Positions 7,273-15,864 of a DNA stretch of 33,594 nt are shown piece after piece. Position 1 is the first letter of the stretch, and each line of letters starts with the position of its first letter. The position numbers and the translations under genes are program-made. Under the pieces are notes generated by a model. That model ran no database searches. It was not told the DNA's origin and saw only the letters and a list, made by a program, of their open reading frames with translations. The stretch covers positions 1 to 33,594 of the forward strand of contig JAFQSM010000088.1 of NCBI GenBank assembly GCA_017409575.1, read 5' to 3'. Source of the stretch: Clostridia bacterium. GTDB taxonomy: Bacteria > Bacillota > Clostridia > Monoglobales > Monoglobaceae.

Positions 7273-8445
7273 ATGAGGGATCTTTTGGGATTTTTAGCAG
7301 GCAGGGTGGAGCTTGAAGCCAAGGGAAACCAGATCGAGCAATTCATCAATCTGCTTCACCGCAATCACATTCCGGCAAGAAGGCTTCGGGCAGGGGATGA
7401 GGGGTTTTTATATTTTACCCTTCCCAAACGATCCTTTAAGCGGCTTCGCACCCCTGCTTTCAAGACAGGCACAAGGGTGAAAATTCTTAAAAAACGGGGG
7501 CTTTTTATGGCGGTGCGCCCTTTTCGCAAAAGATATGGCTTTGCGGTAGGCGCCATCCTATTTTTAGGGATGATTTTATATTGCTCTTGTTTTATTTGGC
7601 AGGTGGAGGTGGAGGGATGCGAAAAGTCTTCTGCTCTACAGATTCGAGAGGATCTTGCGGCATTTGGAATTAAGGCGGGAAGCAGAAGAAATATCGATGT
7701 AGGAAAAATCGAAAATCTATATCTGATCGGAAATGAAAAACTTTCGTGGATCGCGATCAATATTCGCGGGACTACCGCCTATATTGAAGTAAAGGAAAAA
7801 GACTTGACACCAAAAGTAGAAGATCTCACCATTCCTACAAATATCTATGCAGAACGAGATGGTGTAATTTTATCCATTTCCGATTACCGCGGCACCCGTA
7901 TGGTGGAAAAAGGAGATACGGTGCGGGCGGGAGATTTGCTGGTGAGCGGGGATTGGACCGATAGCTATGGGGTACGGCGGCTTTCCCATTGCGTGGCAGA
8001 GATTACCGCCCGCACCACCCGAGAAGCAGAATTTTTAGTGCCGCTGACAGAGCAAATTCGCCAAAAAAGCGGCAAAAAAATGGATTTTTATGAGATTTTC
8101 TTGGGGAAGTTGAAGATTCCTCTTTATTTTAATAAAAAAATATCTTATAATGATTATAATACTATTGAAGAGGAAAAGATTCTTCGAATCGGCTCTTTTG
8201 CCTTCCCGATAAAAGTTTTGAAAATTTCCATCGAAGAGATGGAAAAAAAGCCTGTTCTTCGCACGCAAGAGCAAGCCTATGAGGAGGCAAAAAGGCAGTG
8301 CGCTTTTTATCGCAAGGATCGCCTTGCTAAGGTGAAGGTGCTGGATTGCAAGATGCAAAAGACCTTGCAGGAGGATGCATTGCATTTGCAAGCAGAATTT
8401 ATCTGCGAAGAAAATATCGGAATTGAAAAAGAAATTGAGGAATGA
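7273..8445 (+). CDS. yqfD: Sporulation protein YqfD
   Basis: This 390-residue membrane-associated protein has the YqfD architecture. Residues about 1-85 form a cytoplasmic domain. One transmembrane helix lies near 90-113 (AVGAILFLGMILYCSCFIW). The rest is a large extracytoplasmic part starting VEVEGCEKSS and containing IAVNI/IEVKEK-type strands (NIRGTTAYIEVKEK). The family is sporulation-specific and always paired with yqfC; the Bacillus gene is needed for efficient sporulation, and its mechanism is unclear. The ATG is one base after yqfC. The TGA stop lies within the ATGAGCATG overlap with phoH. Confidence 0.87.
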   Translation: MRDLLGFLAGRVELEAKGNQIEQFINLLHRNHIPARRLRAGDEGFLYFTLPKRSFKRLRTPAFKTGTRVKILKKRGLFMAVRPFRKRYGFAVGAILFLGMILYCSCFIWQVEVEGCEKSSALQIREDLAAFGIKAGSRRNIDVGKIENLYLIGNEKLSWIAINIRGTTAYIEVKEKDLTPKVEDLTIPTNIYAERDGVILSISDYRGTRMVEKGDTVRAGDLLVSGDWTDSYGVRRLSHCVAEITARTTREAEFLVPLTEQIRQKSGKKMDFYEIFLGKLKIPLYFNKKISYNDYNTIEEEKILRIGSFAFPIKVLKISIEEMEKKPVLRTQEQAYEEAKRQCAFYRKDRLAKVKVLDCKMQKTLQEDALHLQAEFICEENIGIEKEIEE

Positions 8446-8447
8446 GC

Positions 8448-9416
8448 ATGCAGAAAGTCTTTCAAGAATTAGAGGTTTCTCTGGTCCCTGCGGTATTTGG
8501 CCCCTTTGATGAAAATGCAAGCATTATTGAGAGTGAATTGGATATTAAGCTGATCAGCCGCGATGATTATCTTGCGCTCAGCGGGGATGAGGAAAAGGTG
8601 GAGATGGGCGCATTGGTGCTGAAAAACCTTTTTTCTTTGGCCGCAAAGGGAGAGATGATCGATGTCCAGAAGGTGCGCTATCTGATTAATCTTACCAAAG
8701 AGGATGCCGGATGCGATGTGGCGGAAGCGTTGGATGAGTGCATCTGCATTACTACGCGCGGCAAGCCCATCAAGCCCAAGACCATTTCTCAGAAAAGCTA
8801 TGTAGAATGTATTCATAAAAATGTAGTAACCTTTGGGGTTGGTCCTGCGGGTACGGGAAAGACCTACCTTGCTGTGGCGTTGGCGGTCTCTGCTTTGAAA
8901 AGTAAGCAGGTGGCAAGAATTGTGCTGACTCGCCCTGCGGTGGAAGCCGGCGAGAAGCTGGGCTTTTTGCCGGGGGATCTTCAAAATAAGGTGGATCCTT
9001 ATCTGCGCCCCCTTTATGATGCGTTATTTGAAATGCTGGGGGCGGAGACAGTGGCGCACTATATGGAAAAGAGTATCATTGAAATCGCGCCGTTGGCCTA
9101 TATGCGCGGCAGGACCTTGGATAATAGCTTTATTATTCTGGATGAGGCGCAGAATACCAGTGTGGAGCAGATGAAGATGTTTCTGACCCGCTTTGGTTTT
9201 AATTCCAAAATTGTGGTAACAGGGGACCCTACTCAGATTGATCTGGACGGAAAGCCCTCGGGGCTGATGCATGCTCTGAAGATTTTGAAAGAGATCGAGC
9301 AGATCGGCATCCATCGCTTTGAAAAGAAGGATATTGTGCGCCATGCATTGGTGCAAAAGATTGTAGATGCCTATGAGAGGAAGAGCAATGAGAGTAATCG
9401 TAGAAGCAGTAAATGA
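8448..9416 (+). CDS. phoH: PhoH-like ATPase
   Basis: This 322-residue cytoplasmic protein carries a PhoH-type P-loop ATPase domain. Walker A is GPAGTGKT at residues 132-139, and Walker B is FIILDEAQN around Asp232. The N-terminal 110 residues are the usual KH-like leader. PhoH proteins are predicted RNA-directed ATPases or helicases, and fusion or linkage with ybeY suggests a role in RNA maturation. An ATG at 8442 overlaps the yqfD stop, but it lies only two bases from the GAGG ribosome site. The ATG at 8448 is correctly spaced and preferred. The last 29 bases overlap the next gene. Confidence 0.9.
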   Translation: MQKVFQELEVSLVPAVFGPFDENASIIESELDIKLISRDDYLALSGDEEKVEMGALVLKNLFSLAAKGEMIDVQKVRYLINLTKEDAGCDVAEALDECICITTRGKPIKPKTISQKSYVECIHKNVVTFGVGPAGTGKTYLAVALAVSALKSKQVARIVLTRPAVEAGEKLGFLPGDLQNKVDPYLRPLYDALFEMLGAETVAHYMEKSIIEIAPLAYMRGRTLDNSFIILDEAQNTSVEQMKMFLTRFGFNSKIVVTGDPTQIDLDGKPSGLMHALKILKEIEQIGIHRFEKKDIVRHALVQKIVDAYERKSNESNRRSSK

Positions 9417-9840
9417 AGCGTATGATGCGCTGATTCATCGCGCAGTGGAGGCCACCCTTCTTTATGAGGGGGTGGAGCGGGATTGCGAGGTGGAGGTTCT
9501 TCTTTATTCCAAGGAGGAGATTCATCAGCTGAATTTGGAGCAGCGGGGGGTAGACCGCCCGACCGATGTGCTCTCTTTTCCCATGGAGGAATCCCTAAAG
9601 GAGGCAGAGGCTGATCCCATCAGCGGCGCTATCTTTTTGGGGAGCATGGTCCTCTGCGAGGAAAAAGCCAAGGAGCAGGCTGAGGAATACGGCCATTCCC
9701 TTGAGCGGGAGATTGCTTTTCTTACGGTCCATAGTGTGCTCCACCTTTTGGGCTACGACCATGAGCAAGGGGAGCAGGAGGAGCAAGAAATGTTTCGCCG
9801 GCAGAGAGAGATCTTGGAAAGGATGGGGATGGAACGATGA
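9388..9840 (+). CDS. ybeY: Endoribonuclease YbeY (rRNA maturation factor)
   Basis: This 150-residue protein carries the YbeY zinc site H-x3-H-x5-H as His115, His119 and His125 in VHSVLHLLGYDH. The family motif RPTDVLSFPM is also present. YbeY is a single-strand-specific metallo-endoribonuclease involved in 16S rRNA 3'-end processing and 70S quality control. Earlier in-frame ATGs exist at 9367 and 9373. The one at 9388 has the AGAGG ribosome site seven bases upstream and gives the normal family length. The glycine of the common HGxLH motif is serine here. The gene overlaps phoH by 29 bases and dgkA through an ATGA. Confidence 0.93.
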   Translation: MRVIVEAVNEAYDALIHRAVEATLLYEGVERDCEVEVLLYSKEEIHQLNLEQRGVDRPTDVLSFPMEESLKEAEADPISGAIFLGSMVLCEEKAKEQAEEYGHSLEREIAFLTVHSVLHLLGYDHEQGEQEEQEMFRRQREILERMGMER

Positions 9841-10301
9841 TTCGATTGATCAAAAGCTTTTATTATGCCTTTAAGGGGATTCTTTTTCAGCTGCAGATCG
9901 AGCGGAATTTTCGAATCCATTGCTTTGCGGCGATTACCGTCTGCTTTCTTGCTGCCCGTTTTTATACCTTCTCTTCCCTTGAATGGGCAATTCTTATTTT
10001 AGAGATTGCATTGGTCTTTACTGCCGAGAGCATCAATACGGCGCTGGAGCAGCTTGCCAATGCGGTAACAATCGAGCGCAATGAGCGGATTTGCCATGCT
10101 AAGGACGCATCGGCAGGTGCGGTCCTTTGCTTGGCGGTGGGGGCAGTGGCCCTTGCCTTTCATCTCTTTTGGGATATGGCAATTTTTAAGGAGATCGGCC
10201 GCTGGCTGATGGAGCCTTTGCATCTGATCCTCGCCATCCTTTATATCGCCCTTGCATTGATTCTTATTTTCTGTAGAAAAACATATAAAAAGGATTTATA
10301 A
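9837..10301 (+). CDS. dgkA: Diacylglycerol/undecaprenol kinase family membrane protein
   Basis: This 154-residue integral membrane protein has the DgkA signature FTAESINTALEQLAN (residues 61-75), whose Glu and Asn residues coordinate Mg-ATP. A conserved N-terminal amphipathic segment (SFYYAFKGI, then IERNFRIH) precedes three membrane helices. In Gram-positive bacteria this family phosphorylates undecaprenol to recycle the cell-wall lipid carrier. At 154 residues the protein is longer than the common 120-130 because of a fourth hydrophobic segment (about 128-146). The start overlaps the ybeY stop, and era begins three bases after its own stop. Confidence 0.9.
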   Translation: MIRLIKSFYYAFKGILFQLQIERNFRIHCFAAITVCFLAARFYTFSSLEWAILILEIALVFTAESINTALEQLANAVTIERNERICHAKDASAGAVLCLAVGAVALAFHLFWDMAIFKEIGRWLMEPLHLILAILYIALALILIFCRKTYKKDL

Positions 10302-10303
10302 AA

Positions 10304-11188
10304 ATGGAAACCAAAACCGTATTTGCTACTTTGATGGGGCGGCCCAATGTGGGAAAATCCACCCTTTTGAATCAAATCATTGGGGAGAAGGTCTCGATCG
10401 TATCCCCAAAACCCCAGACAACGAGGACCAGAATTACCGGCATCCTTACCAAAGGTGCGCTGCAATATGTCTTCTTGGATATGCCCGGCTTTGTAACCGG
10501 AAAGAGCGGGTTGGATCAGCGTATGGAGCAGACGGTGGATACCTTGGTGGGAGATGCGGAAATTGCCGTCTTTGTGGCTGAGCCGAAAAAGCCTGCTGAG
10601 CGGGAGCTTCATATGCTGGAGCGGCTGAAAAAGGGCGGCACACCCGTTATTTTGGCCCTCAATAAAATTGATACGACCCCTAAGGAAAGGCTTCTTGGGA
10701 TTATGGCGGCATGGAATGAGGTTTATTCCTTTGATGCCATTATCCCCATCAGCGCCAAAAAGGGTGATGGGGTCGAAATTTTGCTTTCTGAGCTTGAAAA
10801 ATATGCCATGGAATCGCCCTTTTTTTATGAGGAGGATCAGCTCACCGATCAGACGGAAGCAACCTTCGCTTGCGAGGTGGTGCGGGAGAAGATGCTTTAT
10901 CTTCTGGGCGACGAAGTGCCCCATGGGGTCGCACTCGGCGTAGATGCCTTTGAGGAAGAAGAAGGCTTGGTCTCCATTCATTTGGTAATCTATTGCAAGA
11001 AGGATTCTCATAAGGGAATTATTATCGGCAAAAAAGGGCAAAAGCTCAAAGAGATCAGCACCAAAGCCCGAGAGGAATTGGAGCAGCATTTTGGGAAAAA
11101 GGTCTATTTACAATGCTTTATTAAGGTGAAGCACGATTGGGAAAATAATAGCGCTTTATTGGATTCTTTGGGTTATTCGGTAGAATAA
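10304..11188 (+). CDS. era: GTPase Era
   Basis: This 294-residue protein has the two Era domains. In the GTPase domain, G1 is GRPNVGKS (12-19), G3 is DMPGF (59-63) and G4 is NKID (120-123), followed by SAKKGDG. The C-terminal KH RNA-binding domain contains IIIGKKGQKLKEI. Era binds the 3' end of 16S rRNA and assists 30S assembly, which fits its linkage to ybeY. The usual G3 DTPG is DMPG here, a small deviation that keeps the Mg-binding aspartate and the glycine. The gene follows dgkA without a gap for a promoter. Confidence 0.96.
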   Translation: METKTVFATLMGRPNVGKSTLLNQIIGEKVSIVSPKPQTTRTRITGILTKGALQYVFLDMPGFVTGKSGLDQRMEQTVDTLVGDAEIAVFVAEPKKPAERELHMLERLKKGGTPVILALNKIDTTPKERLLGIMAAWNEVYSFDAIIPISAKKGDGVEILLSELEKYAMESPFFYEEDQLTDQTEATFACEVVREKMLYLLGDEVPHGVALGVDAFEEEEGLVSIHLVIYCKKDSHKGIIIGKKGQKLKEISTKAREELEQHFGKKVYLQCFIKVKHDWENNSALLDSLGYSVE

Positions 11189-11255
11189 AACCAATTATTA
11201 CTATCACTTTTTTTCTTGCTTTTACACATAATAAAGCAAGAGAGGAGTGAGCGAT

Positions 11256-11408
11256 ATGGATGAGAGGCAGGCATGGCAATGCTTTGAGAATACAGGGAGT
11301 ATCGAAGCCTATTTGCTATATCATGCATTGGAGCAAAAGGAGAAGCAATCGGGATATGACATGCAAAGTCAAGGGCATCCTCCTAAGGATCAGCCCCACT
11401 GTCCGTGA
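11256..11408 (+). CDS. yqzL: YqzL-like small protein
   Basis: This 50-codon gene reads MDERQAWQCFENTGSIEAYL and then LYHALEQKEKQ. It matches the short YqzL family, whose pattern is W-x2-F-x2-TG-x-I-x-x-YL. Its position between era and recO is the same as in Bacillus subtilis. The ribosome site GAGAGGAGTGAG is strong. The 3' half overlaps the start of recO by 53 bases in another frame, so translation of the two may be coupled. The C-terminal tail after about residue 32 is unlike typical YqzL and may simply reflect the overlap. No molecular function is known. Confidence 0.75.
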   Translation: MDERQAWQCFENTGSIEAYLLYHALEQKEKQSGYDMQSQGHPPKDQPHCP

Positions 11409-12066
11409 TGAGCGGATGCTTACGATCCTAACGGATCGGCTGGGGTGTATAGCGGTCTTTCAAAAGAGCGGCAGGAAGGTGCAATACGACCAATTCTATT
11501 ATGGAGAATGGGTCTTATATCAGACAGGGGGCGGCAACTACCTGCTCAACGGTTTCGCGCCGGAAGAGCTTTTTCATCCCTTGCGAGAGCAGATGGAAAA
11601 TACCTTTCTGGCAAGCTATTTTGCCCAGATGGTTCTCTATTTCGGGCGGGATGAGGAGAATGATTGCAGCGAGCTGCTGCCTCTTTTGCTCAATGGCTTA
11701 TATCTTTTGGGAAAGGGCAAGGACCCTCTTTTGGTCAAAAGCGTATTTGAGCTTAAGACCATGCAATTGATGGGTTATTGCCCCACCCTTGCAACCTGCG
11801 GCCATGAGCTTACTTATTTTTCGCTGGAGGACGGAAGCCTCTGCTGCGATGCCTGCGCGGCGCCCAATAAAAGTGTGCGTGTTTCTGCCACTACCCTTGC
11901 GGCTCTCGCTCATATCTTGAACAAAGCCCCCTCTAAAGCCTATGGCTTTTCAATCCCAAAGGATGATCTTTTGGGCCTTTCTCTTTTGGCTGAGCGTTTT
12001 TCGGAATATCATCTGGAGCTGAGGGCATCTGCGCTTCAGATGTGGAAGGATATCTATCATGAATAA
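11356..12066 (+). CDS. recO: DNA repair protein RecO
   Basis: This 236-residue protein starts MTCKVKGILLRISPTVRDER, the N-terminal OB-fold of RecO. A helical domain follows, and then a zinc-binding cluster TCGHELTYFSLEDGSLCCDAC with four cysteines. RecO anneals single strands and loads RecA with RecR in recombinational repair. An in-frame ATG at 11260 would add 32 residues unlike RecO, whereas the start at 11356 fits the family. That start lies inside yqzL, with AGGAG about 13 bases upstream, suggesting translational coupling. Its stop overlaps mutS2 by eight bases. Confidence 0.92.
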   Translation: MTCKVKGILLRISPTVRDERMLTILTDRLGCIAVFQKSGRKVQYDQFYYGEWVLYQTGGGNYLLNGFAPEELFHPLREQMENTFLASYFAQMVLYFGRDEENDCSELLPLLLNGLYLLGKGKDPLLVKSVFELKTMQLMGYCPTLATCGHELTYFSLEDGSLCCDACAAPNKSVRVSATTLAALAHILNKAPSKAYGFSIPKDDLLGLSLLAERFSEYHLELRASALQMWKDIYHE

Positions 12067-14437
12067 TAAAAATCTCTTTTATTATAAAAAATCCCTCGGG
12101 GCCTTGGAATATTTCAAGGTGCTGGAAAAGGTGGCGGGCCGTTGCGTTACCGAAGAGGCGGGGGAGCAGATGGGCAAGCTGTTGCCTCTTTTTTCTGCGC
12201 CCTGCGCACGCACCATGCTGGAGCAGACCGGCGCCGCCATGGCGCTGCTGGATCGCAACCCTCGCTTTCCCATCTGTTCTTTAAGCGCCAATCTTCCTCT
12301 TTACATCAGTAAGGCGGAAAAAGGAATTTCCTTGGGCGCCAAAGAATTAATGGCGGCAGAGCGCCTTCTGAAGGCGGGGCAGGATCTTGCTCACTACTAT
12401 GAAGAAAAGAATTTCGATACCCCATCGTTAGATCGCTTCTTCCGGCAGCTTTATGCCGATCGCCCCTTGCAGGAGCGGCTGGAGCGCACCTTTATTACAG
12501 AAGAGCTGATTGCAGATGATGCCTCTTTGGCTCTTGCCTCCATCCGCCGAAAGATTACAGCGACTGCAGGCAGTATCAAAAGTCAGCTGGAAAAATATAT
12601 ACGGACTCCTGAGGTCTCAAAAGCGCTGCAGGAGCCGATTGTTACATTAAGATATGATCGTTATGTGGTCCCCGTCCGCGCCGATAACCGTGGGGAAGTA
12701 AAGGGCCTTTTGCATGATACTTCCAATAGCGGCGGGACGCTTTTTATCGAGCCTTTCTTTGTGGTAGAAGGGAATAATAAGATACGTAAATTGGAGGCAG
12801 AGGAAAAGGCGGAAATTGCCAGAATTTTCGAGGAGCTTACTGCCAAGATCACCGAAATCGCCTGCCCGCTTCTTACCTCTTATCGCGCGATTGTAGCGCT
12901 GGACATGCTCTTTGCCAAAGCCCGCTACGGAGCGGATGAAGGCTGCTGTATTCCTAAATTAAATGAGAAAAAGCAGATCAAAATCCAAGGGGCTCGCCAT
13001 CCCATGATTGCCAAAGAGACGATGGTGCCTTTGAATATCGAGATGGGCAACGGCATCGATACCGTCGTCATCACCGGCCCCAATACCGGCGGTAAGACCG
13101 TCTTTCTCAAGACCTTGGGGCTCCTTTCTTTGATGGCGAAAGCAGGCATACCCGTGCCTGCCGATGAGGCTCAGCTTTATATTTTCGATCGGGTCTATGC
13201 CGATATCGGCGATGAGCAATCCATTGAGCAATCTCTTTCTACCTTCTCTTCCCATCTGAAAAATATCCGAAATATTATGCTTCATAGCGATGGGGAAAGC
13301 TTGGTCCTTTTTGATGAATTGGGAAATGGGACCGATCCTGTGGAGGGTGCCGCTTTGGCGGTCTCTATCATCGAGCGGCTGCGCTCTGTGGGCGCATTTG
13401 TTGCAGCTACCACTCATTATAGCGAGCTGAAAACCTATGCCCTCTCTCATGAAGGGGTGGAAAATGCCTCCTTCGCATTTGATCTGGAGACCTTAAGCCC
13501 CACCTATCGCCTGCAGATGGGAATCCCCGGAAAATCCTATGCCTTTGAGATCTCTCGTCATCTGGGTGTAGATGAAGCGGTGATTAAGGATGCCAAAATG
13601 CGGCTTACCGGCGAAGAGAAAAAATTGGAGCAGGTGATCGACCGCCTTCAGCAGGAAAAAAATCGCTACGAAAAGCGCCTTCATGAGCTGATGGAGGAGC
13701 GTAAAGCCTTGAGCGAAGAGCGGCAGGAGCTTTCTGCGGAGCGCAAAAAGCTGCTGGCAGGAGCAGACCGAGAAGTGGCCGATGCCCAAAGAAAGGCCAG
13801 AGCAATGGTGGAATCTGCCCGCAGGCAGGCGGATGATTTCTTGAAAACCTTAAAAGAAAAGCAGGATCGCTTGGATAAAGCTACCGCTCAAGCCTTAAAG
13901 AGCGGAATCAAGAGCGGCTCTGCAAGGCTGCTGGATGGCTTGGGCGCAGAGCCTCAGGCGGCCCGCCAAGGAGAGCAATTAAAAGAAGAGCTGAAGCCGG
14001 GAATGGAGGTCTTTGTGGCCAAAATGAACCGCAACGGGATTATCCTTGCTTTGGCAGGGGAGCAGGTGCAGGTTAATTGCGGCGGAATCCGCTTGAAGAT
14101 CAGCAAAACTGAGCTTTTCAAGGCCAAGGAAGAGCCAAAAAAAGAGCGGACCTCAGCGGTCCGCCTCAATCGAAATGATTCTCGCACCAAATCTTCCACT
14201 GAACTGGATATTCGGGGCGAGACCATCCTGGATTCCGAAGAGAAAATCGATTTATTCTTGGATAATGCACTCTTGGATCATCTTCATTCGGTAACCATCA
14301 TCCATGGAAAGGGGACCGGCGCATTGCGCGCGGGAGTTCATAGCTACCTGCGTGGCCATCCTTTGGTGAAATCCTTCCGCCTGGGTGTCTATGGAGAAGG
14401 AGACGCCGGCATTACGGTAGTTGAATTGAAAGATTGA
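12059..14437 (+). CDS. mutS2: Endonuclease MutS2
   Basis: This 792-residue protein is full length for MutS2. The core domain ends in an ATPase with Walker A GPNTGGKT (residues 340-347) and Walker B LVLFDELGNGTDP. A long charged coiled coil follows (about 520-620). The C-terminal Smr nuclease domain starts at LDIRGE (716) and includes HGKGTG. MutS2 lacks the mismatch-recognition domains of MutS. Roles reported for the family include suppressing recombination and splitting collided ribosomes. It is the last gene of the cluster that starts at yqfC and is followed by a strong terminator. Confidence 0.95.
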   Translation: MNNKNLFYYKKSLGALEYFKVLEKVAGRCVTEEAGEQMGKLLPLFSAPCARTMLEQTGAAMALLDRNPRFPICSLSANLPLYISKAEKGISLGAKELMAAERLLKAGQDLAHYYEEKNFDTPSLDRFFRQLYADRPLQERLERTFITEELIADDASLALASIRRKITATAGSIKSQLEKYIRTPEVSKALQEPIVTLRYDRYVVPVRADNRGEVKGLLHDTSNSGGTLFIEPFFVVEGNNKIRKLEAEEKAEIARIFEELTAKITEIACPLLTSYRAIVALDMLFAKARYGADEGCCIPKLNEKKQIKIQGARHPMIAKETMVPLNIEMGNGIDTVVITGPNTGGKTVFLKTLGLLSLMAKAGIPVPADEAQLYIFDRVYADIGDEQSIEQSLSTFSSHLKNIRNIMLHSDGESLVLFDELGNGTDPVEGAALAVSIIERLRSVGAFVAATTHYSELKTYALSHEGVENASFAFDLETLSPTYRLQMGIPGKSYAFEISRHLGVDEAVIKDAKMRLTGEEKKLEQVIDRLQQEKNRYEKRLHELMEERKALSEERQELSAERKKLLAGADREVADAQRKARAMVESARRQADDFLKTLKEKQDRLDKATAQALKSGIKSGSARLLDGLGAEPQAARQGEQLKEELKPGMEVFVAKMNRNGIILALAGEQVQVNCGGIRLKISKTELFKAKEEPKKERTSAVRLNRNDSRTKSSTELDIRGETILDSEEKIDLFLDNALLDHLHSVTIIHGKGTGALRAGVHSYLRGHPLVKSFRLGVYGEGDAGITVVELKD

Positions 14438-14450
14438 TTTTGATTGATCT

Positions 14451-14489
14451 AAAAAGGCTGTAGAAACGCAAGGTTTCTACAGCCTTTTT
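14451..14489 (+). terminator. Terminator of the yqfC-mutS2 cluster
   Basis: AAAAAGGCTGTAGAAAC pairs with GTTTCTACAGCCTTTTT around a five-base loop. It lies 14 bases after the mutS2 stop and has T-tracts on both strands. Confidence 0.9.
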
Positions 14490-14499
14490 AGTTGGTGCG

Positions 14500-14535
14500 G
14501 GCGACAGGGGGCGAAGGCAAGCAGTCGCCTTTTTT
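14500..14535 (+). terminator. Second hairpin with T-tract at the core/accessory boundary
   Basis: GGCGAC (14500-14505) pairs with GTCGCC (14524-14529) and is followed by six T. The preceding bases TGGTGCGGGCGACAGG (14492-14507) resemble the reverse complement of a tRNA 3' end with its encoded CCA. The T-loop consensus is absent, so no tRNA is called. From here rightward the DNA is visibly more AT-rich. The rest of 14536-14636 holds nothing I recognise. Confidence 0.45.
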
Positions 14536-14636
14536 ATCGTTTATTATCATGGAATAACTTTCATTTTCTTTAGTGCCGGTCTCAAATATCTTGAAGTATC
14601 TTTTAATGGCTTTTAAGGACATCTGTTAGTTTTCTT

Positions 14637-14663
14637 CCCCAAATAAGCCCCAAGTTGCACCAA
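14637..14663 (+). repeat. Repeat copy A (27 bp), left edge of cassette 1
   Basis: These 27 bases are identical to the inner left part of repeats B (22754-22851) and C (26900-26997). They include CCCCAAATAAGCCCC and end in GTTGCACCAA. After 14663 the similarity stops, so copy A lacks the hairpin half present in B and C. Confidence 0.8.
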
Positions 14664-14723
14664 GATCATTATGATACTGCGGAGTTCAATTTGCTCAATT
14701 TTGGATAAATGATCAAATTGATG

Positions 14724-14752
14724 TTGACAATTAGTATATTAGAATATATACT
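14724..14752 (+). promoter_or_regulatory. Promoter and possible operator of the fic-hsd operon
   Basis: TTGACA (14724-14729) and TATACT (14747-14752) are 17 bases apart. A perfect 7-bp inverted repeat AGTATAT/ATATACT (14733-14739 and 14746-14752) overlaps the -10 box. A second, wider 11-bp inverted repeat CAATTTGCTCA (14687-14697) and TGAGCAAATTG (14777-14787) brackets the promoter. Either could bind a repressor; the winged-helix domain of the Fic protein is one candidate. Confidence 0.8.
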
Positions 14753-14805
14753 TTAATTATGTCAAAATAATAAAAATGAGCAAATTGGATTCAGGAGAAG
14801 ATTAA

Positions 14806-15864
14806 ATGAGAGTTTACGACTACAATAAAAAATGGCAACAACTTTTAACTCCCGAAATCGTAGCAATGCTTTCTCAAATACACGAATTTAAAGGCGAGCA
14901 AAACTCATTTATCGAAGCACAGAGTGATACTCTTACGCAACTTGTAGAAATTGCAAAAATACAAAGTACGGAAGCGTCTAACAAAATTGAAGGCATCTTC
15001 ACATCCGATGAACGTCTCAAAAAGCTTGTAACAAATAAAACAACCCCAAGATCGCGCAATGAGCAGGAGATCGCCGGCTATCGAGATGTGCTTTCAACAA
15101 TACACGACAGTTACGAATTTATACCTGTCCGTCCTTCAATTATCCTACAATTACACCGCGATTTGTATAAGTTCAGCGGCAAATCCATTGGCGGCGTATA
15201 CAAAAATGCGGATAACGTGATTGCGGAAGAAGATAACGAAGGAAACCGCTTCGTGAGATTTCAGCCGATACCTGCTTGGGAAACGCCGGATGCCATTGAG
15301 GCTCTATGCGATGCCTTTGATGATGTAATAGCCAAAAATGAAGCGGATCCTCTGCTTATTATCCCGATGTTTGTTCTCGACTTCCTTTGTATCCATCCGT
15401 TCAACGATGGCAACGGAAGAATGAGCCGGCTGCTTACGCTGCTTCTTCTCTATCGCTCCGGATATATCGTCGGAAAATATATCAGTATCGAAAAAGCAAT
15501 TGAAAACACAAAAGACACCTATTACGAAGCATTACAAAGCAGTTCACAAGATTGGCACCAAGAAGAAAACGATTACGCCCACTTTGTCAGATATATGTTA
15601 GGCGTTATTCTTTCTGCTTATCGTGATTTCTCTGCTCGTGTAAAAGTTTTGGCAACAAGCGGAATGTCAAAACCCGACCGCATACGAGAAATCATCAAAG
15701 ATACGCTTGGTAAAATCACAAAGACAGAGATTATGCAAAAATGCCCGGATATTAGTCAAGTGACGGTTCAAAGAACATTGAACGATCTTGTTAAAAGCGG
15801 CGACATCATTAAAATCGGCGGTGGTCGTTACACATCTTATGTTTGGAATAGGGTGAGCAATTAA
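14806..15864 (+). CDS. Fic family protein with N-terminal inhibitory helix
   Basis: This 352-residue protein has a complete Fic motif HPFNDGNGRMSR with catalytic His197. Such enzymes transfer AMP (or another nucleotide part) to a target hydroxyl. SNKIEG (residues 58-63) matches the [S/T]xxx[E/N][G/N] inhibitory helix, here on the N-terminal side, so the enzyme is probably self-restrained. The C-terminal 70 residues look like a winged helix (TKTEIMQKCPDISQVTVQRT), suggesting DNA binding and possibly autoregulation. The AGGAG ribosome site is good. It is the first gene of a type I restriction operon, a common place for Fic genes in Firmicutes. Its target is unknown. The last codons and stop lie within the inverted repeat at 15851-15872. 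Confidence 0.9.
   Translation: MRVYDYNKKWQQLLTPEIVAMLSQIHEFKGEQNSFIEAQSDTLTQLVEIAKIQSTEASNKIEGIFTSDERLKKLVTNKTTPRSRNEQEIAGYRDVLSTIHDSYEFIPVRPSIILQLHRDLYKFSGKSIGGVYKNADNVIAEEDNEGNRFVRFQPIPAWETPDAIEALCDAFDDVIAKNEADPLLIIPMFVLDFLCIHPFNDGNGRMSRLLTLLLLYRSGYIVGKYISIEKAIENTKDTYYEALQSSSQDWHQEENDYAHFVRYMLGVILSAYRDFSARVKVLATSGMSKPDRIREIIKDTLGKITKTEIMQKCPDISQVTVQRTLNDLVKSGDIIKIGGGRYTSYVWNRVSN

Noticed and set aside
14492..14536. Complete tRNA gene on the minus strand
   Set aside because: Only the acceptor-end bases match; T-arm consensus, anticodon arm and D arm are absent.
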